Positions 35,658 through 44,741 of a DNA stretch of 64,000 nucleotides are shown here, piece after piece. The stretch's first letter is position 1; each line of letters opens with the position of its first letter. The position numbers and the translations under genes were made by a program. The notes below the pieces were generated by a model. It did no database searches, was not told the origin of the DNA, and was given only the letters and a program-made list of their open reading frames with translations. The DNA is from Clostridiales bacterium (GTDB lineage Bacteria > Bacillota > Clostridia > Saccharofermentanales > Saccharofermentanaceae). The DNA lies in assembly GCA_017551625.1 (NCBI GenBank), contig JAFZLF010000024.1:21492-85491 (forward strand). The letters run 5' to 3'.

Positions 35658-36140
35658 ATGGCTTTGCGTGAAATCGTCGTGGAGGGAGATCCGATCCTTA
35701 GGAAGAAGTCCCGTCCCGTGGAGAAATTTGATGAGAAACTGGCACAGCTTCTCGATGATATGGCTGAGACCATGTACTACGATAACCGCGGTATCGGCAT
35801 CGCGGCCGTACAGGTTGGGATCTTGCGCCGTATATTTGTGGTAGACGTAGGTGACGATCACGGAAAGCTCGAGTTTATCAATCCGGAGATATATGAAAGA
35901 GAAGGATCGACTCTCTTTATGGAGGGCTGTCTTTCCTGCCCCGGAAAGAACGGCTATGTGGAACGTCCGACACGGATCCGTGTCCGTGCCCAGGACAGAA
36001 ACGGCGAGTGGTTCGATCTGGAAGCGACCGAACTTCTGGCGATCTGCATCTGCCATGAGTATGACCATCTGGACGGTATACTCTTCGTAGATAAGGTCGT
36101 GGAAGTGGAAGAAGAGGAAGAGGACGGAGAAGAATCCTGA
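35658..36140 (+). CDS. def: Peptide deformylase
   Basis: Removes the formyl group from nascent N-terminal methionine. The 160 residues contain the three family motifs: GIGIAAVQVG (about 45-54), EGCLSCPG (metal Cys, about 90-97) and HEYDHLDGIL (metal histidines and catalytic Glu, about 132-141). ATG 35658 follows GAAGGAGAG. It is paired with fmt 2 bases downstream, the usual functional couple. The C-terminus is acidic. Confidence 0.96.
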   Translation: MALREIVVEGDPILRKKSRPVEKFDEKLAQLLDDMAETMYYDNRGIGIAAVQVGILRRIFVVDVGDDHGKLEFINPEIYEREGSTLFMEGCLSCPGKNGYVERPTRIRVRAQDRNGEWFDLEATELLAICICHEYDHLDGILFVDKVVEVEEEEEDGEES

Positions 36141-36142
36141 TT

Positions 36143-37105
36143 ATGCGTATTGTGTTTATGGGTACGCCGGAGCTGGCGGCTACGGTTCTGGCCCGTCTTG
36201 TTGAAGAAAAATATGATGTGGTCCTGTGTGTGACCCAGCCGGATAAGCCTGTCGGACGGAAGATGATCCTTACCGCGCCGCCGGCAAAGGTAGCGGCGCA
36301 GAAACACGGGATTGAAGTGTGGCAGCCGTCTACACTCCGCACGGAGGAATCGATCGAGAAGATCGCCGCCATCGCGCCGGATCTGATCGTGACGGCGGCC
36401 TACGGGAAGATCCTTCCGCAGGCGATGCTCGATATCCCTAAGTACGGATGTCTGAATGTGCACGGCTCGCTTCTTCCTCAGTATCGTGGAGCGGCACCTG
36501 TACAGCGTGCGATCATGGACATGAAGGATAAGACAGGTGTGACGATCATGAAAATGGATGCGGGGATGGATACCGGTGATATCCTGACACAGACGGAAGT
36601 CCCGATCACTCCGCGTGTACATACTCCTCAGCTTATGGAGCAGCTGGCTGTTGCCGGCGCGGATCTTCTGATCCGGACGATCCCGGGATATATCGACGGG
36701 ACGATTCGTCCGGTTCCGCAGGATCACACTCTCGCGACGATGTCGCCGCCAATCGGCAAGGATGAGGGAAAGATCTCTTGGAACCGTCCTTGTGCAGCCA
36801 TTTCGGCACAGGTACGCGCCCTGTCAGCCTGGCCGGGAGCCTCGACCATGTGGAAGGGCGGAAGACTCAAGATCTACGATGCCTGCACGGCAGAAGAGTC
36901 AGACATATTGGAGAACTACCGAAGGGATCACGGCGAACCGGAACCTGGAACCGTGCTCTTCGGGAAGAAGGGTACTCTGGCAGTTATGTGTGCGGATGCA
37001 CCGTTACTGCTTCTGGAACTGCAGCCTTCTTCAGGTAAGAGAATGAAAGCGATCGACTGCGCCCATAACTTCGAAGTGGGGGCGAAGATGGAGGACGAGC
37101 CGTAA
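36143..37105 (+). CDS. fmt: Methionyl-tRNA formyltransferase
   Basis: Formylates initiator Met-tRNA using 10-formyl-THF. 320 residues: MRIVFMGTPELAA at the N-terminus, NVHGSLLPQYRGAAPVQRAI (about 107-126, with the catalytic Asn-His) and the C-terminal OB-like domain from about residue 205. It acts before def in the formylation cycle and is adjacent to it. Its TAA shares one base with the rsmB ATG. Confidence 0.96.
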   Translation: MRIVFMGTPELAATVLARLVEEKYDVVLCVTQPDKPVGRKMILTAPPAKVAAQKHGIEVWQPSTLRTEESIEKIAAIAPDLIVTAAYGKILPQAMLDIPKYGCLNVHGSLLPQYRGAAPVQRAIMDMKDKTGVTIMKMDAGMDTGDILTQTEVPITPRVHTPQLMEQLAVAGADLLIRTIPGYIDGTIRPVPQDHTLATMSPPIGKDEGKISWNRPCAAISAQVRALSAWPGASTMWKGGRLKIYDACTAEESDILENYRRDHGEPEPGTVLFGKKGTLAVMCADAPLLLLELQPSSGKRMKAIDCAHNFEVGAKMEDEP

Positions 37106-38478
37106 TGGGATCATACCCGGATCAGGCGAGAATCACGGCATACCGTTGCCTCTTCGAAGTCCTGGAGAATCAGGGCTATTCCAATCTTGTACTGAAGCAG
37201 GAACTGTCCGCCTGTCCTCTGGAAGAGAAGGACAGAGCCTTCGTGACGGCGATGGTATATGGAACGGTGACACGTGTCTATACGATCGATGCCTTGCTTG
37301 CCCCGTATCTCAAGAAGAATCTCTACGATATGGATGCACCTGTCCGTACATGTCTTCGTATGGGGGCCTGGCAGGTGCTCTTCGCGTATGGGGTGAAGGA
37401 CTATGCTGCCGTTTCGTCGACGGTCGATCTGGCCAGGGAAGTCTGCGGTAAGGGGGCAGAAGGTCTGGTAAATGCAGTTCTGCGCCGTCTCTCTGAAGAG
37501 GGAAAGACACGACTTGAGGCCATTCCTGCGAAAAAGACCGACATACTATATTCGCTTAAGAGTGAGATTGCCGGGTGCTTTATCAAGTGGTATGGAAGAG
37601 AGAAGGCCGTAAGGATCATGGATGCGTACTTTTCTGTACCGAAGGTCACACTTCGTCCGAACCGCATCCGTGTACCGGTTGTGGAGGAACTGATCGGCGA
37701 ACTGGAAAGGGACGGCATTCATGTATCGAAAGATCCGATCCTGCCGGAAGCGCTGGATCTGACAGAACAGAGCAGAGATGTCTCGGTGACAAGTGCTTTT
37801 GCCGAAGGGAGATTCTCCGTACAGAGCCTGTCGGCGATGCTGGTAGGGATCATATGCGATCCGGATCCGGACTGGAATATCCTCGACACCTGCAGCGCGC
37901 CCGGAGGAAAGACCATGCATCTGGCGGAACTTCAGGGAGATCAGGGACATATCGATGCGCTGGATGCCAATGAGATCCGGCTGAAGATGGTCTCCGAGTC
38001 TGCGGAGAGACTGGGTCTTCGTTCGGTCTTTACTCTCCCTTATGACTGTACATACTTAAATGATGAGAAGGAAAGACTGCTTCAAGAGTACGATCTTGTT
38101 CTCTGTGATGTGCCGTGCAGTGGTCTGGGACTTCTCCACAGAAAACCGGATATCCGGTTGTCGATGACCTATGAGAAGATGCAGCAACTCCTCCCTATAC
38201 AGAAGAGTATCCTCGAGAATGCTTCTGCCCGCGTGAGACCGGGCGGATATCTGGTATATAGCACATGTACGGTAAACCCGCATGAGAATGAAGAACAGGT
38301 CGATGCTTTTATCGCTTCTCATCCTGAATTCGAGTGCGTGTCTTTCTCATCGCTTCTTCCGGAAAGTCTGCTTCTCAACCCGCGGCTGAAGGAAGAAAGC
38401 GGCCGTGGGAAGATGACGATCCTTCCGGACGAAGAGGGGATGGACGGATTCTTTATCGCGAAACTAAGGAGGCACTGA
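37105..38478 (+). CDS. rsmB: 16S rRNA (cytosine-967-C5)-methyltransferase
   Basis: An rRNA m5C methyltransferase of the Sun/RsmB family. 457 residues: an N-terminal NusB-like domain (about 1-140), then the SAM-dependent domain with CSAPGGKTMHLAEL (about 265-278), DVPCSGLGLLHRKPD (about 335-349) and the catalytic cysteine motif YSTCTVNPHENEEQV (about 385-399). Starts inside the fmt stop codon. Followed by rlmN after two bases. Confidence 0.94.
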   Translation: MGSYPDQARITAYRCLFEVLENQGYSNLVLKQELSACPLEEKDRAFVTAMVYGTVTRVYTIDALLAPYLKKNLYDMDAPVRTCLRMGAWQVLFAYGVKDYAAVSSTVDLAREVCGKGAEGLVNAVLRRLSEEGKTRLEAIPAKKTDILYSLKSEIAGCFIKWYGREKAVRIMDAYFSVPKVTLRPNRIRVPVVEELIGELERDGIHVSKDPILPEALDLTEQSRDVSVTSAFAEGRFSVQSLSAMLVGIICDPDPDWNILDTCSAPGGKTMHLAELQGDQGHIDALDANEIRLKMVSESAERLGLRSVFTLPYDCTYLNDEKERLLQEYDLVLCDVPCSGLGLLHRKPDIRLSMTYEKMQQLLPIQKSILENASARVRPGGYLVYSTCTVNPHENEEQVDAFIASHPEFECVSFSSLLPESLLLNPRLKEESGRGKMTILPDEEGMDGFFIAKLRRH

Positions 38479-38480
38479 TC

Positions 38481-39521
38481 ATGGAAAGGTGTTTTATTCT
38501 GGATATGGATCTTCCGATGTGGGAAGAATATGTCCGAGAAAAGGGATATCCCAGATTTCGTGCGGCCCAGATCTATTCGTGGCTCGGTAAAGGCGTGATC
38601 GATCCCGAGAAGATGACGAATCTCAGTAAGGAGATCAAGACGGGCCTTCTGGAAGATTTTATCTGCGAGAGCATGAGTATCGAGAAGCACCTGGTCTCGA
38701 AGCTCGACGGTACGCAGAAGTTCGTGTTCCGCCTCTATGACGGACACTGTATCGAGACGGTGCTGATGCGGTATAAGACCGGACTTTCGATCTGTATCTC
38801 CTCACAGGCCGGATGTAAGATGGGATGCCGTTTCTGTGCCTCGGCGCATGCCGGATTCGGAAGGTCGCTTACCCGTGGCGAGATGCTCGGGCAGGTGCTC
38901 CTGGCCGGAGCTTCTGCCGGGGAGAGGATCCACAGCGTGGTGGTCATGGGGATCGGAGAACCTTTCGATAACTATGATGAGCTTCTGGGCTTCCTGAGAC
39001 TTGCTAATGACGAGAAGGGACTCAATCTCGGCGCCCGTCATATCACGGTCTCAACTTGCGGTCTTGTGCCTCAAATGTTACAATTTTCTGAGATTGATAT
39101 GCAGGTGAATCTGTCCGTTTCTCTGCATGCTCCTAATGATGCTCTCAGGAAGAGTATCATGCCCATCGCCAACAAGTATTCCATGCAGGAACTGCTGGAT
39201 GCCTGTCGGACGTATGAGCAGAACACGAACCGGCGTATCACCTTCGAGTATTCGCTCTTTGACGGGATCAACGATACGCCGGAATGTGCGCGTGAACTGT
39301 GCCGGGTACTTAAGGGGATCCATTGCCATATCAATCTTATCGCTGCCAATGAGTTTGACGGGAGTGACTTCCATAGGAGTAAGCCGCAGTCCGTACGGGC
39401 GTTCCAGGATCTCCTTACGAAGAACGGCATGACCGTAACACTGCGGCGCGAGATGGGTTCGGATATCATGGCCGCCTGCGGTCAATTGAGAAGAGGTTTG
39501 CAGGAGAAGAAAGAGACATGA
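38481..39521 (+). CDS. rlmN: Dual-specificity 23S rRNA/tRNA methyltransferase RlmN (radical SAM)
   Basis: Methylates C2 of A2503 in 23S rRNA and A37 in some tRNAs. 346 residues with the radical SAM cluster motif CKMGCRFCAS (about 112-121) and the C-terminal GSDIMAACGQL methyl-carrying cysteine near 335. The open frame extends to 38334 within rsmB, but ATG 38481 follows AAGGAGG and matches the family start. Its end overlaps the phosphatase start (ATGA). Confidence 0.95.
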   Translation: MERCFILDMDLPMWEEYVREKGYPRFRAAQIYSWLGKGVIDPEKMTNLSKEIKTGLLEDFICESMSIEKHLVSKLDGTQKFVFRLYDGHCIETVLMRYKTGLSICISSQAGCKMGCRFCASAHAGFGRSLTRGEMLGQVLLAGASAGERIHSVVVMGIGEPFDNYDELLGFLRLANDEKGLNLGARHITVSTCGLVPQMLQFSEIDMQVNLSVSLHAPNDALRKSIMPIANKYSMQELLDACRTYEQNTNRRITFEYSLFDGINDTPECARELCRVLKGIHCHINLIAANEFDGSDFHRSKPQSVRAFQDLLTKNGMTVTLRREMGSDIMAACGQLRRGLQEKKET

Positions 39522-40273
39522 AAGTAGTGAGTGTATCCGACACAGGTCTGGTGCGCGCGAACAATGAGGATTGTCTTGCAGTCTTTTCCGTCGGTAAGGA
39601 CGAGTGCTTCGTGATTGCTGATGGCATGGGCGGTCATGCGGCCGGGGAACTGGCCAGTAAGACCGCGGTCGAGTATGTCCGTCAATCTCTAAATGATTAT
39701 CTTTACGAGGCGGATGATCCGCAGAAACTGCAGAAACTCCTTTCTTTCACTCTGGAAAAAGCAAATGTGAAAGTTTATCTGGCCTCTCTGTCCGGCTTCC
39801 GTTTCCGCGGTATGGGTACGACGCTGACAGTGGCTGTTCTTCGGAATAATGTCCTGTATGTGTCCCATATCGGTGACTGCAGGCTCTACCATCTCCATGG
39901 TCAGCGTATGAAACAATTGACGACCGACCATACTCTCGTACAAAGGATGGTCGAAAAAGGTGTGATCACAAAAGAGGAAGCGAGAACACATCCGAAGAGA
40001 CACGTACTGCTCCGTTCACTAGGTGTGAATGAATACGTCATGCCGGATACGTTCTCGGTTGCAATTAGTAACGGAGATGTTATACTTTTGTGTTCAGATG
40101 GCCTTTATGGCTGTGTCGAGGACAAAACGATCCGGGCGGTGCTGAGAAAGCACAAGGACCTGCATTACTGTATCCAGCTCCTGATGGATCTGACAGAAGC
40201 AGCCGGCGCCCCTGATAATATATCGATGATCCTGGCCGAGTGCGAGGTCCGGAAAAACAAGGAGAAAACATGA
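39518..40273 (+). CDS. stp: PP2C-type protein phosphatase
   Basis: A 251-residue Ser/Thr phosphatase that reverses PrkC-type kinases. The metal-binding motifs are visible: SDTGLVRANNEDCLAV (about 7-22), VIADGMGGHAAGELAS (about 31-46), HIGDCRLYHL and the late DNISMILA. It overlaps rlmN upstream and the kinase downstream by four bases each, so kinase and phosphatase are made together. Confidence 0.95.
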   Translation: MKVVSVSDTGLVRANNEDCLAVFSVGKDECFVIADGMGGHAAGELASKTAVEYVRQSLNDYLYEADDPQKLQKLLSFTLEKANVKVYLASLSGFRFRGMGTTLTVAVLRNNVLYVSHIGDCRLYHLHGQRMKQLTTDHTLVQRMVEKGVITKEEARTHPKRHVLLRSLGVNEYVMPDTFSVAISNGDVILLCSDGLYGCVEDKTIRAVLRKHKDLHYCIQLLMDLTEAAGAPDNISMILAECEVRKNKEKT

Positions 40274-42450
40274 GTGCACCAATAAACCCTGAGGGTATGA
40301 TTCTTGGCGGGAGATACCGCATCGTGAAACTGATCGGAAGCGGTGGTATGGCCGATGTCTATCTGGCGACCGACCTCGATTCCGGTATGAATGTGGCGAT
40401 CAAGATCCTGAAGCAGGAATTTGCTACCAATCTGGAATTCATCAAGAGATTCGATACGGAGGCTAAGGCTGCCTCATCGCTCTCGCATGCGAATATCGTT
40501 CATGTTTTCGGTGTCGGTACGGAAGGACCGATCCGCTACATGGTGCAGGAGTATGTCGAGGGAATCACTGTCAAGGATATGATCCTGCAGAACGGACATC
40601 TGGACTGGAAGGTCGCCGTTCCGATCGTGATCCAGGTGGGCATGGCGCTCGATACGGCTCACCAGAACGGTATCGTGCATCGTGATATCAAGCCGCATAA
40701 TATCCTGATCACCCGTGACCGTGTGGCGAAGGTGACGGACTTCGGTATCGCACATGCTTCTACCAATCATACGATCACACTGACATCCGGCGGTGCGCTC
40801 GGTTCGGTCCACTATTTCTCACCGGAACAGGCCCGAGGCGGGATCGTCAGCCCCAGTTCCGATATTTACTCGCTGGGCGTGACGCTCTTTGAGATGCTGA
40901 CCGGACGTGTACCCTTTGACGGAGAGAATTCTGTGGCGATCGCGGTGAAGCATCTCCAGGATCCGGTGCCGTATGCATCTTCCTTTGTCCCCGGTATCCC
41001 GCAAGGCCTCGATGCGATCATCCAGAAGGCGATGCAGAAAGATCCGAAGATGCGCTATAAGTCCATCCGTGAGATGGTCACGGAACTTGATGCCCTGATG
41101 GTCGATCCGAACGGTTCGTACGGCATCGTGGACGCTTCGGCTGAGACACCGAGTGATAATGCAGATGTCTCCGGTGTGGCGCCGGTCATCCGTCAGGAAC
41201 CCAATTACGGGAAGCTTAAAGATATCGAGAGGTCGATCAAGGTCAGAAGACGTTCGAGATGGAAGGATAATCTCATCGTGATTGTCGTCGTCATCGTGAT
41301 CATCGGTCTTCTTATCGGTCTTACCTATCTGGTGACCGATACACTGAAGAAATCCGTGCGACAGGAGACACAGAGCGTATTTGTCGTGCAGAACTATGTC
41401 GGCAAGACGATCGTTGAAGTGCAGCAGAGTTTCGAGGAACATGAGTTTACGACGTATAAGGTCGAATATGAGATCCGTACGGACTATGCGCCGGGCGTGG
41501 TCGTAAAGCAAAATATTCAGGAAGGCATGGAGATGAAGAACAACAGTTCCGTCAATGTCCTCGTCCTCACGGTCAGTAAGGCACCGGATGAAGTTGAACT
41601 CCCTGATTATTCGGGTATGAAGTATGCCGAAGCCTATGAGGCGCTTAAGAAAGAAGGATACGAAGTTTCGGCTCGTCCGGAGATCAACGACTCTGTCGAT
41701 GAGGGGATCGTTCTTCGTACGGAACCGGCGGCGGGTACCCCTGTCAAACCGAATTCCAAAGTGGCGATCGTCTTCAGCCAGAAGTCTTCGGAGATCGAAG
41801 TCCCGTATATCTATAAGTCGGACCTGAAGACGGCTAAAGAGATGATCGATCAGGCCGATCTGGTACTTGGCGGCATCGAGATCAGTCCGGAACTGCAGGA
41901 ACAGAATCTTCCGGATACGGATCTGTACGTTCTTCTGTCAGATCCGACACCGGGTACCAAGGTGCAGAGAAAGTCTGCGATACGTCTGTATGTGGGTAAT
42001 GCAGAAGATGTCGCCCGTGGCGGAACACCGACCCCGACACCGGAGATCATCGGGTATACGCTGAGCCTCGAGTATGTGGGTGAGGGCTCTGTAACCGGTG
42101 GTGGAGTCTATCCGGTCAATGATCCTGTTACGGTCACTGCAGTGCCGAATATAGGATATCAGTTCGTCTCGTGGGTCGATGAGAACGGTACGATCATCAG
42201 CTATTCTTCGTCATACACATTTGTCATGCCGGAGTATGATATCACGATGAGGGCGATATTCGAGCCGGTACCGACTCCTTCTCCGATTCCTACGGCAACA
42301 CCGACGCCAACACCAACGCCGACGCCGACACCAACGCCGGTCCCGACACCGACGGAAACGTCGACGCCGGTACCGCCGTCGTCTTCGGAGTCGGATCCGA
42401 CATCGCCGGAAAATCCGGAGGATCCTAACGGAGAACTGCCGATCACCTGA
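40270..42450 (+). CDS. prkC: PASTA-domain Ser/Thr kinase with an extra extracellular InlB-like repeat
   Basis: A 726-residue transmembrane kinase. The kinase domain (about 15-275) has the glycine loop IGSGGMADVY, K45, HRD at 137-139 and DFG at 157-159. One membrane helix is at 335-356. Three PASTA domains follow outside (369-436, 442-505, 509-576), which in the family bind muropeptides or lipid II. Unusually, a divergent InlB-type beta repeat (595-664, GEGSVTGGG...PNIGYQFVSW) and a Thr-Pro stalk (665-726) complete the C-terminus. ATG 40270 follows AAGGAGA. Next to stp and rsgA, as usual. Confidence 0.95.
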   Translation: MSAPINPEGMILGGRYRIVKLIGSGGMADVYLATDLDSGMNVAIKILKQEFATNLEFIKRFDTEAKAASSLSHANIVHVFGVGTEGPIRYMVQEYVEGITVKDMILQNGHLDWKVAVPIVIQVGMALDTAHQNGIVHRDIKPHNILITRDRVAKVTDFGIAHASTNHTITLTSGGALGSVHYFSPEQARGGIVSPSSDIYSLGVTLFEMLTGRVPFDGENSVAIAVKHLQDPVPYASSFVPGIPQGLDAIIQKAMQKDPKMRYKSIREMVTELDALMVDPNGSYGIVDASAETPSDNADVSGVAPVIRQEPNYGKLKDIERSIKVRRRSRWKDNLIVIVVVIVIIGLLIGLTYLVTDTLKKSVRQETQSVFVVQNYVGKTIVEVQQSFEEHEFTTYKVEYEIRTDYAPGVVVKQNIQEGMEMKNNSSVNVLVLTVSKAPDEVELPDYSGMKYAEAYEALKKEGYEVSARPEINDSVDEGIVLRTEPAAGTPVKPNSKVAIVFSQKSSEIEVPYIYKSDLKTAKEMIDQADLVLGGIEISPELQEQNLPDTDLYVLLSDPTPGTKVQRKSAIRLYVGNAEDVARGGTPTPTPEIIGYTLSLEYVGEGSVTGGGVYPVNDPVTVTAVPNIGYQFVSWVDENGTIISYSSSYTFVMPEYDITMRAIFEPVPTPSPIPTATPTPTPTPTPTPTPVPTPTETSTPVPPSSSESDPTSPENPEDPNGELPIT
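42290..42375 (+). repeat. Hexamer repeat (ACNCCN)n coding for Thr-Pro
   Basis: About a dozen ACN-CCN units encode TPTPTPTP in the kinase tail. The same composition occurs at 16868-16945 in the NlpC/P60 gene and, shorter, at 11715-11745. Such runs can change length by slippage. Confidence 0.8.
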
Positions 42451-42480
42451 TGACAGGCGATTCTCGAGTTGGCGTACGCT

Positions 42481-43401
42481 ATGGAAGATAAGGAGAGCAA
42501 AACGGAAACGGGAAGAGAACGGACAAAGTCCGGCAGGATCATGAAAGGCGTGGGCGGAGAATACACGATCCATCTTCCGGATGGGGAGTGTGTGCTGGCC
42601 AAACCTCGTGGAATCTTCCGAAAGAGAAAGGTGATACCGACTGTCGGCGATTACTGTGAGATCGAGCCGTCCGGAGATCCGGATATCCCTTATACGATCG
42701 TATCCATAAAGGACAGGAAGAATCTGCTGATCCGCCCGAGTGTGGCAAATATCGATGTGCTTATCATCGCGGTATCGATATCTGACCCGCAGCCGGATCT
42801 GAAACTGCTCGATAAACTTCTGATACTCTGCCCGAAACTTCATATCGATCCCGTGATCCTGCTTACCAAGACAGATCTTGCGCAGGATGAAGCGCAGAAA
42901 CTCGCGTCCATATATGAGGGCGCGGGATTTCGGGTGCTTATGTCCTCGAAGGAAGACATGCTTCCCTCTGATACAGTAGAAGAACTTTTCAAGGGACATA
43001 CCGTGGGTATCGCCGGCCAGTCCGGCGTCGGAAAGTCTACTCTGTGTCACCGGCTGACGGGAATGGATCACATCGAGGTCGGGGATATCAGCGAGAGACT
43101 CAAGCGGGGCAAGCATACGACCCGTCATGTAGAGCTCTTCCCGTATGAGGGCGGATTCCTGATCGACACGCCCGGTTTCTCTTCTCTGGAGGTGGACCGG
43201 ATCGGAATCGAAGAAGAGGACGTTATCGGCGGGTACCCGGAACTTCTGTCGATCGCAGGGAAGTGCCGGTTCCAGGACTGCAGGCACAGAGGCGAACTCG
43301 GCTGCAAAGTGGAAGAGAGCGGAATTTCGGAAGGAAGACTTGCGCGTTATCGTGAGTTTTTGGATATAATAATAGAGACATCGAAAAGATACGGGAAATA
43401 G
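42481..43401 (+). CDS. rsgA: Ribosome small subunit-dependent GTPase A
   Basis: A circularly permuted GTPase that assists late 30S maturation. 306 residues: N-terminal OB fold (about 15-75), GTPase motifs in permuted order with LTKTDLAQ then GIAGQSGVGKSTLCHRL (P-loop, about 174-190) and DTPGFSS, and a C-terminal zinc finger C-x5-C-x-H-x6-C (CRFQDCRHRGELGC). The start is uncertain between ATG 42481 and TTG 42469; neither has a strong site. Confidence 0.94.
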   Translation: MEDKESKTETGRERTKSGRIMKGVGGEYTIHLPDGECVLAKPRGIFRKRKVIPTVGDYCEIEPSGDPDIPYTIVSIKDRKNLLIRPSVANIDVLIIAVSISDPQPDLKLLDKLLILCPKLHIDPVILLTKTDLAQDEAQKLASIYEGAGFRVLMSSKEDMLPSDTVEELFKGHTVGIAGQSGVGKSTLCHRLTGMDHIEVGDISERLKRGKHTTRHVELFPYEGGFLIDTPGFSSLEVDRIGIEEEDVIGGYPELLSIAGKCRFQDCRHRGELGCKVEESGISEGRLARYREFLDIIIETSKRYGK

Positions 43402-43417
43402 AAGGAAGGTATAGATC

Positions 43418-44077
43418 ATGAGTGATGTGGTGGTGGCACCCTCAATACTGGCTGCGGACTGCGGCCGTCTCAATGACGAGATTAAAGAAGTGTCGGAAGC
43501 GACCGCTTTCCTTCATATCGATGTGATGGATGGCCACTATGTTCCGAATCTTACCTTCGGTGTGCCGGTCGTACAGTCGATCCGCAAAAATACCAACATG
43601 ATCTTCGACGTACATCTCATGGTGACCAATCCTTTGGATTTTTTCGAGCCGTTCGCGAAAGCAGGCGCAGATATGCTTACTTTCCATGTGGAGACAGTGG
43701 ACGATCCGGATGTCGCGATCGATGCCGTTAGAAAACTCGGGAAGCGTGTCGGCATCTCGATCCATCCCGATACGCCGATTGAAAAAGTACTTCCTTACTG
43801 TGCCAAGGTCGATCTGGTCCTGGTGATGACTGTGCGCCCCGGTTTCGGCGGACAGCATTTCATGGAGGAATCACTCGAGAGGATCGCGGCGGTACGAAAG
43901 GTGATCGATGAGGCCGGTGCCGATACGATCATCTCTGTGGATGGCGGGATCTGCAAGGAAACGGCTCCTCGTGCCGTCCGCGCCGGCGCGAATTATCTTG
44001 TTGCAGGCTCTGCGGTATTTGGAAAGAAAGACCGCGCTGCAGCGATTAAGGAACTTCTGGCATGTGTATCGTCGTAA
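43418..44077 (+). CDS. rpe: Ribulose-phosphate 3-epimerase
   Basis: Interconverts ribulose-5-P and xylulose-5-P in the pentose phosphate pathway. A 219-residue TIM barrel with APSILAADCGRL, HIDVMDGHYVPNLTFG (about 32-47), VMTVRPGFGGQ and SVDGGI, all signature stretches. The start follows GAAGGAAGG. It overlaps the downstream thiN by 16 bases. Xylulose-5-P also links to DXP supply for the MEP pathway. Confidence 0.97.
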   Translation: MSDVVVAPSILAADCGRLNDEIKEVSEATAFLHIDVMDGHYVPNLTFGVPVVQSIRKNTNMIFDVHLMVTNPLDFFEPFAKAGADMLTFHVETVDDPDVAIDAVRKLGKRVGISIHPDTPIEKVLPYCAKVDLVLVMTVRPGFGGQHFMEESLERIAAVRKVIDEAGADTIISVDGGICKETAPRAVRAGANYLVAGSAVFGKKDRAAAIKELLACVSS

Positions 44078-44715
44078 TTGCCGGCGGGCCGAATAAAGAC
44101 TTAACTTCTCTGCTTCCGGTCATACAGGCTGCGGAAGCGGTGATCTGTGCCGACAGCGGCGCCGATGCGCTTATGCCTTACGGTATCCTTCCGGATGAAG
44201 TGTGGGGCGATATGGACTCGATCCTTCCGCAGACACGAGAGTGGATCGAGAGAAATCAGATCCGGACAAGTGTTTTTCCCGTCGAAAAAGATATGACAGA
44301 TTCGGAGATCTGTCTCCGATCGGTCCCGGAAGATAAGGAGATCCTTTTTGTCACATCCATTCTCGGCCGTATTGATCATGTGATGACGAATATGCTTCTG
44401 CTAATGCGACTGGCACAGGAGGGAAGATCCATCACTGCAACAGATGGAGCGACATGGGTATTTCCGATTTGCGGCGCATGCCGGTGGGATGTTCCCGGGC
44501 ATCTTCTTAAAACAGAGAATACGTGCTCGCTGATCCCGCTGGGACAGGGCGCGAAAGGTGTATCCACGTTCGGGATGAAGTATGGTCTTTCCGACAGAGA
44601 TCTGATTCCCGGATCCTCTCTTACGGTCAGTAATGAATTCGACATGACGGAAAAAGAGCATGGATTCGTCATGGAAGACGGAACCATGCTCGTGATTGTC
44701 ACTCCTAAGTCTTAA
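44062..44715 (+). CDS. thiN: Thiamine pyrophosphokinase
   Basis: Converts thiamine and ATP to TPP. 217 residues with the family motifs CADSGADALMPYGILPDEVWGDMDS (about residues 30-54, Asp-rich metal site) and LGRIDHVMTNMLLL (about 100-113). ATG 44062 lies inside the end of rpe, so translation is likely coupled. Last gene of the rlmN-stp-prkC-rsgA-rpe-thiN run found in many Firmicutes. Confidence 0.93.
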   Translation: MCIVVIAGGPNKDLTSLLPVIQAAEAVICADSGADALMPYGILPDEVWGDMDSILPQTREWIERNQIRTSVFPVEKDMTDSEICLRSVPEDKEILFVTSILGRIDHVMTNMLLLMRLAQEGRSITATDGATWVFPICGACRWDVPGHLLKTENTCSLIPLGQGAKGVSTFGMKYGLSDRDLIPGSSLTVSNEFDMTEKEHGFVMEDGTMLVIVTPKS

Positions 44716-44741
44716 GTCCTGTATTTCGGGGAAATCGGGTT

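Noticed and set aside
42290..42375. Regular short repeats considered as a CRISPR array
   Set aside because: The units are 6 bases without spacers and code in frame for Thr-Pro.
42211..43473. A 420-codon minus-strand frame across prkC and rsgA, very rich in Arg
   Set aside because: The Arg-rich part is the reverse reading of the Thr-Pro repeat; both plus-strand genes are certain.
22087..44715. Search for an unusual insertion within the pyrH to thiN run
   Set aside because: All genes are ordinary and in the order expected for Firmicutes; gaps are short. Only the PrkC tail and the frr-uppS hairpin deserve mention.
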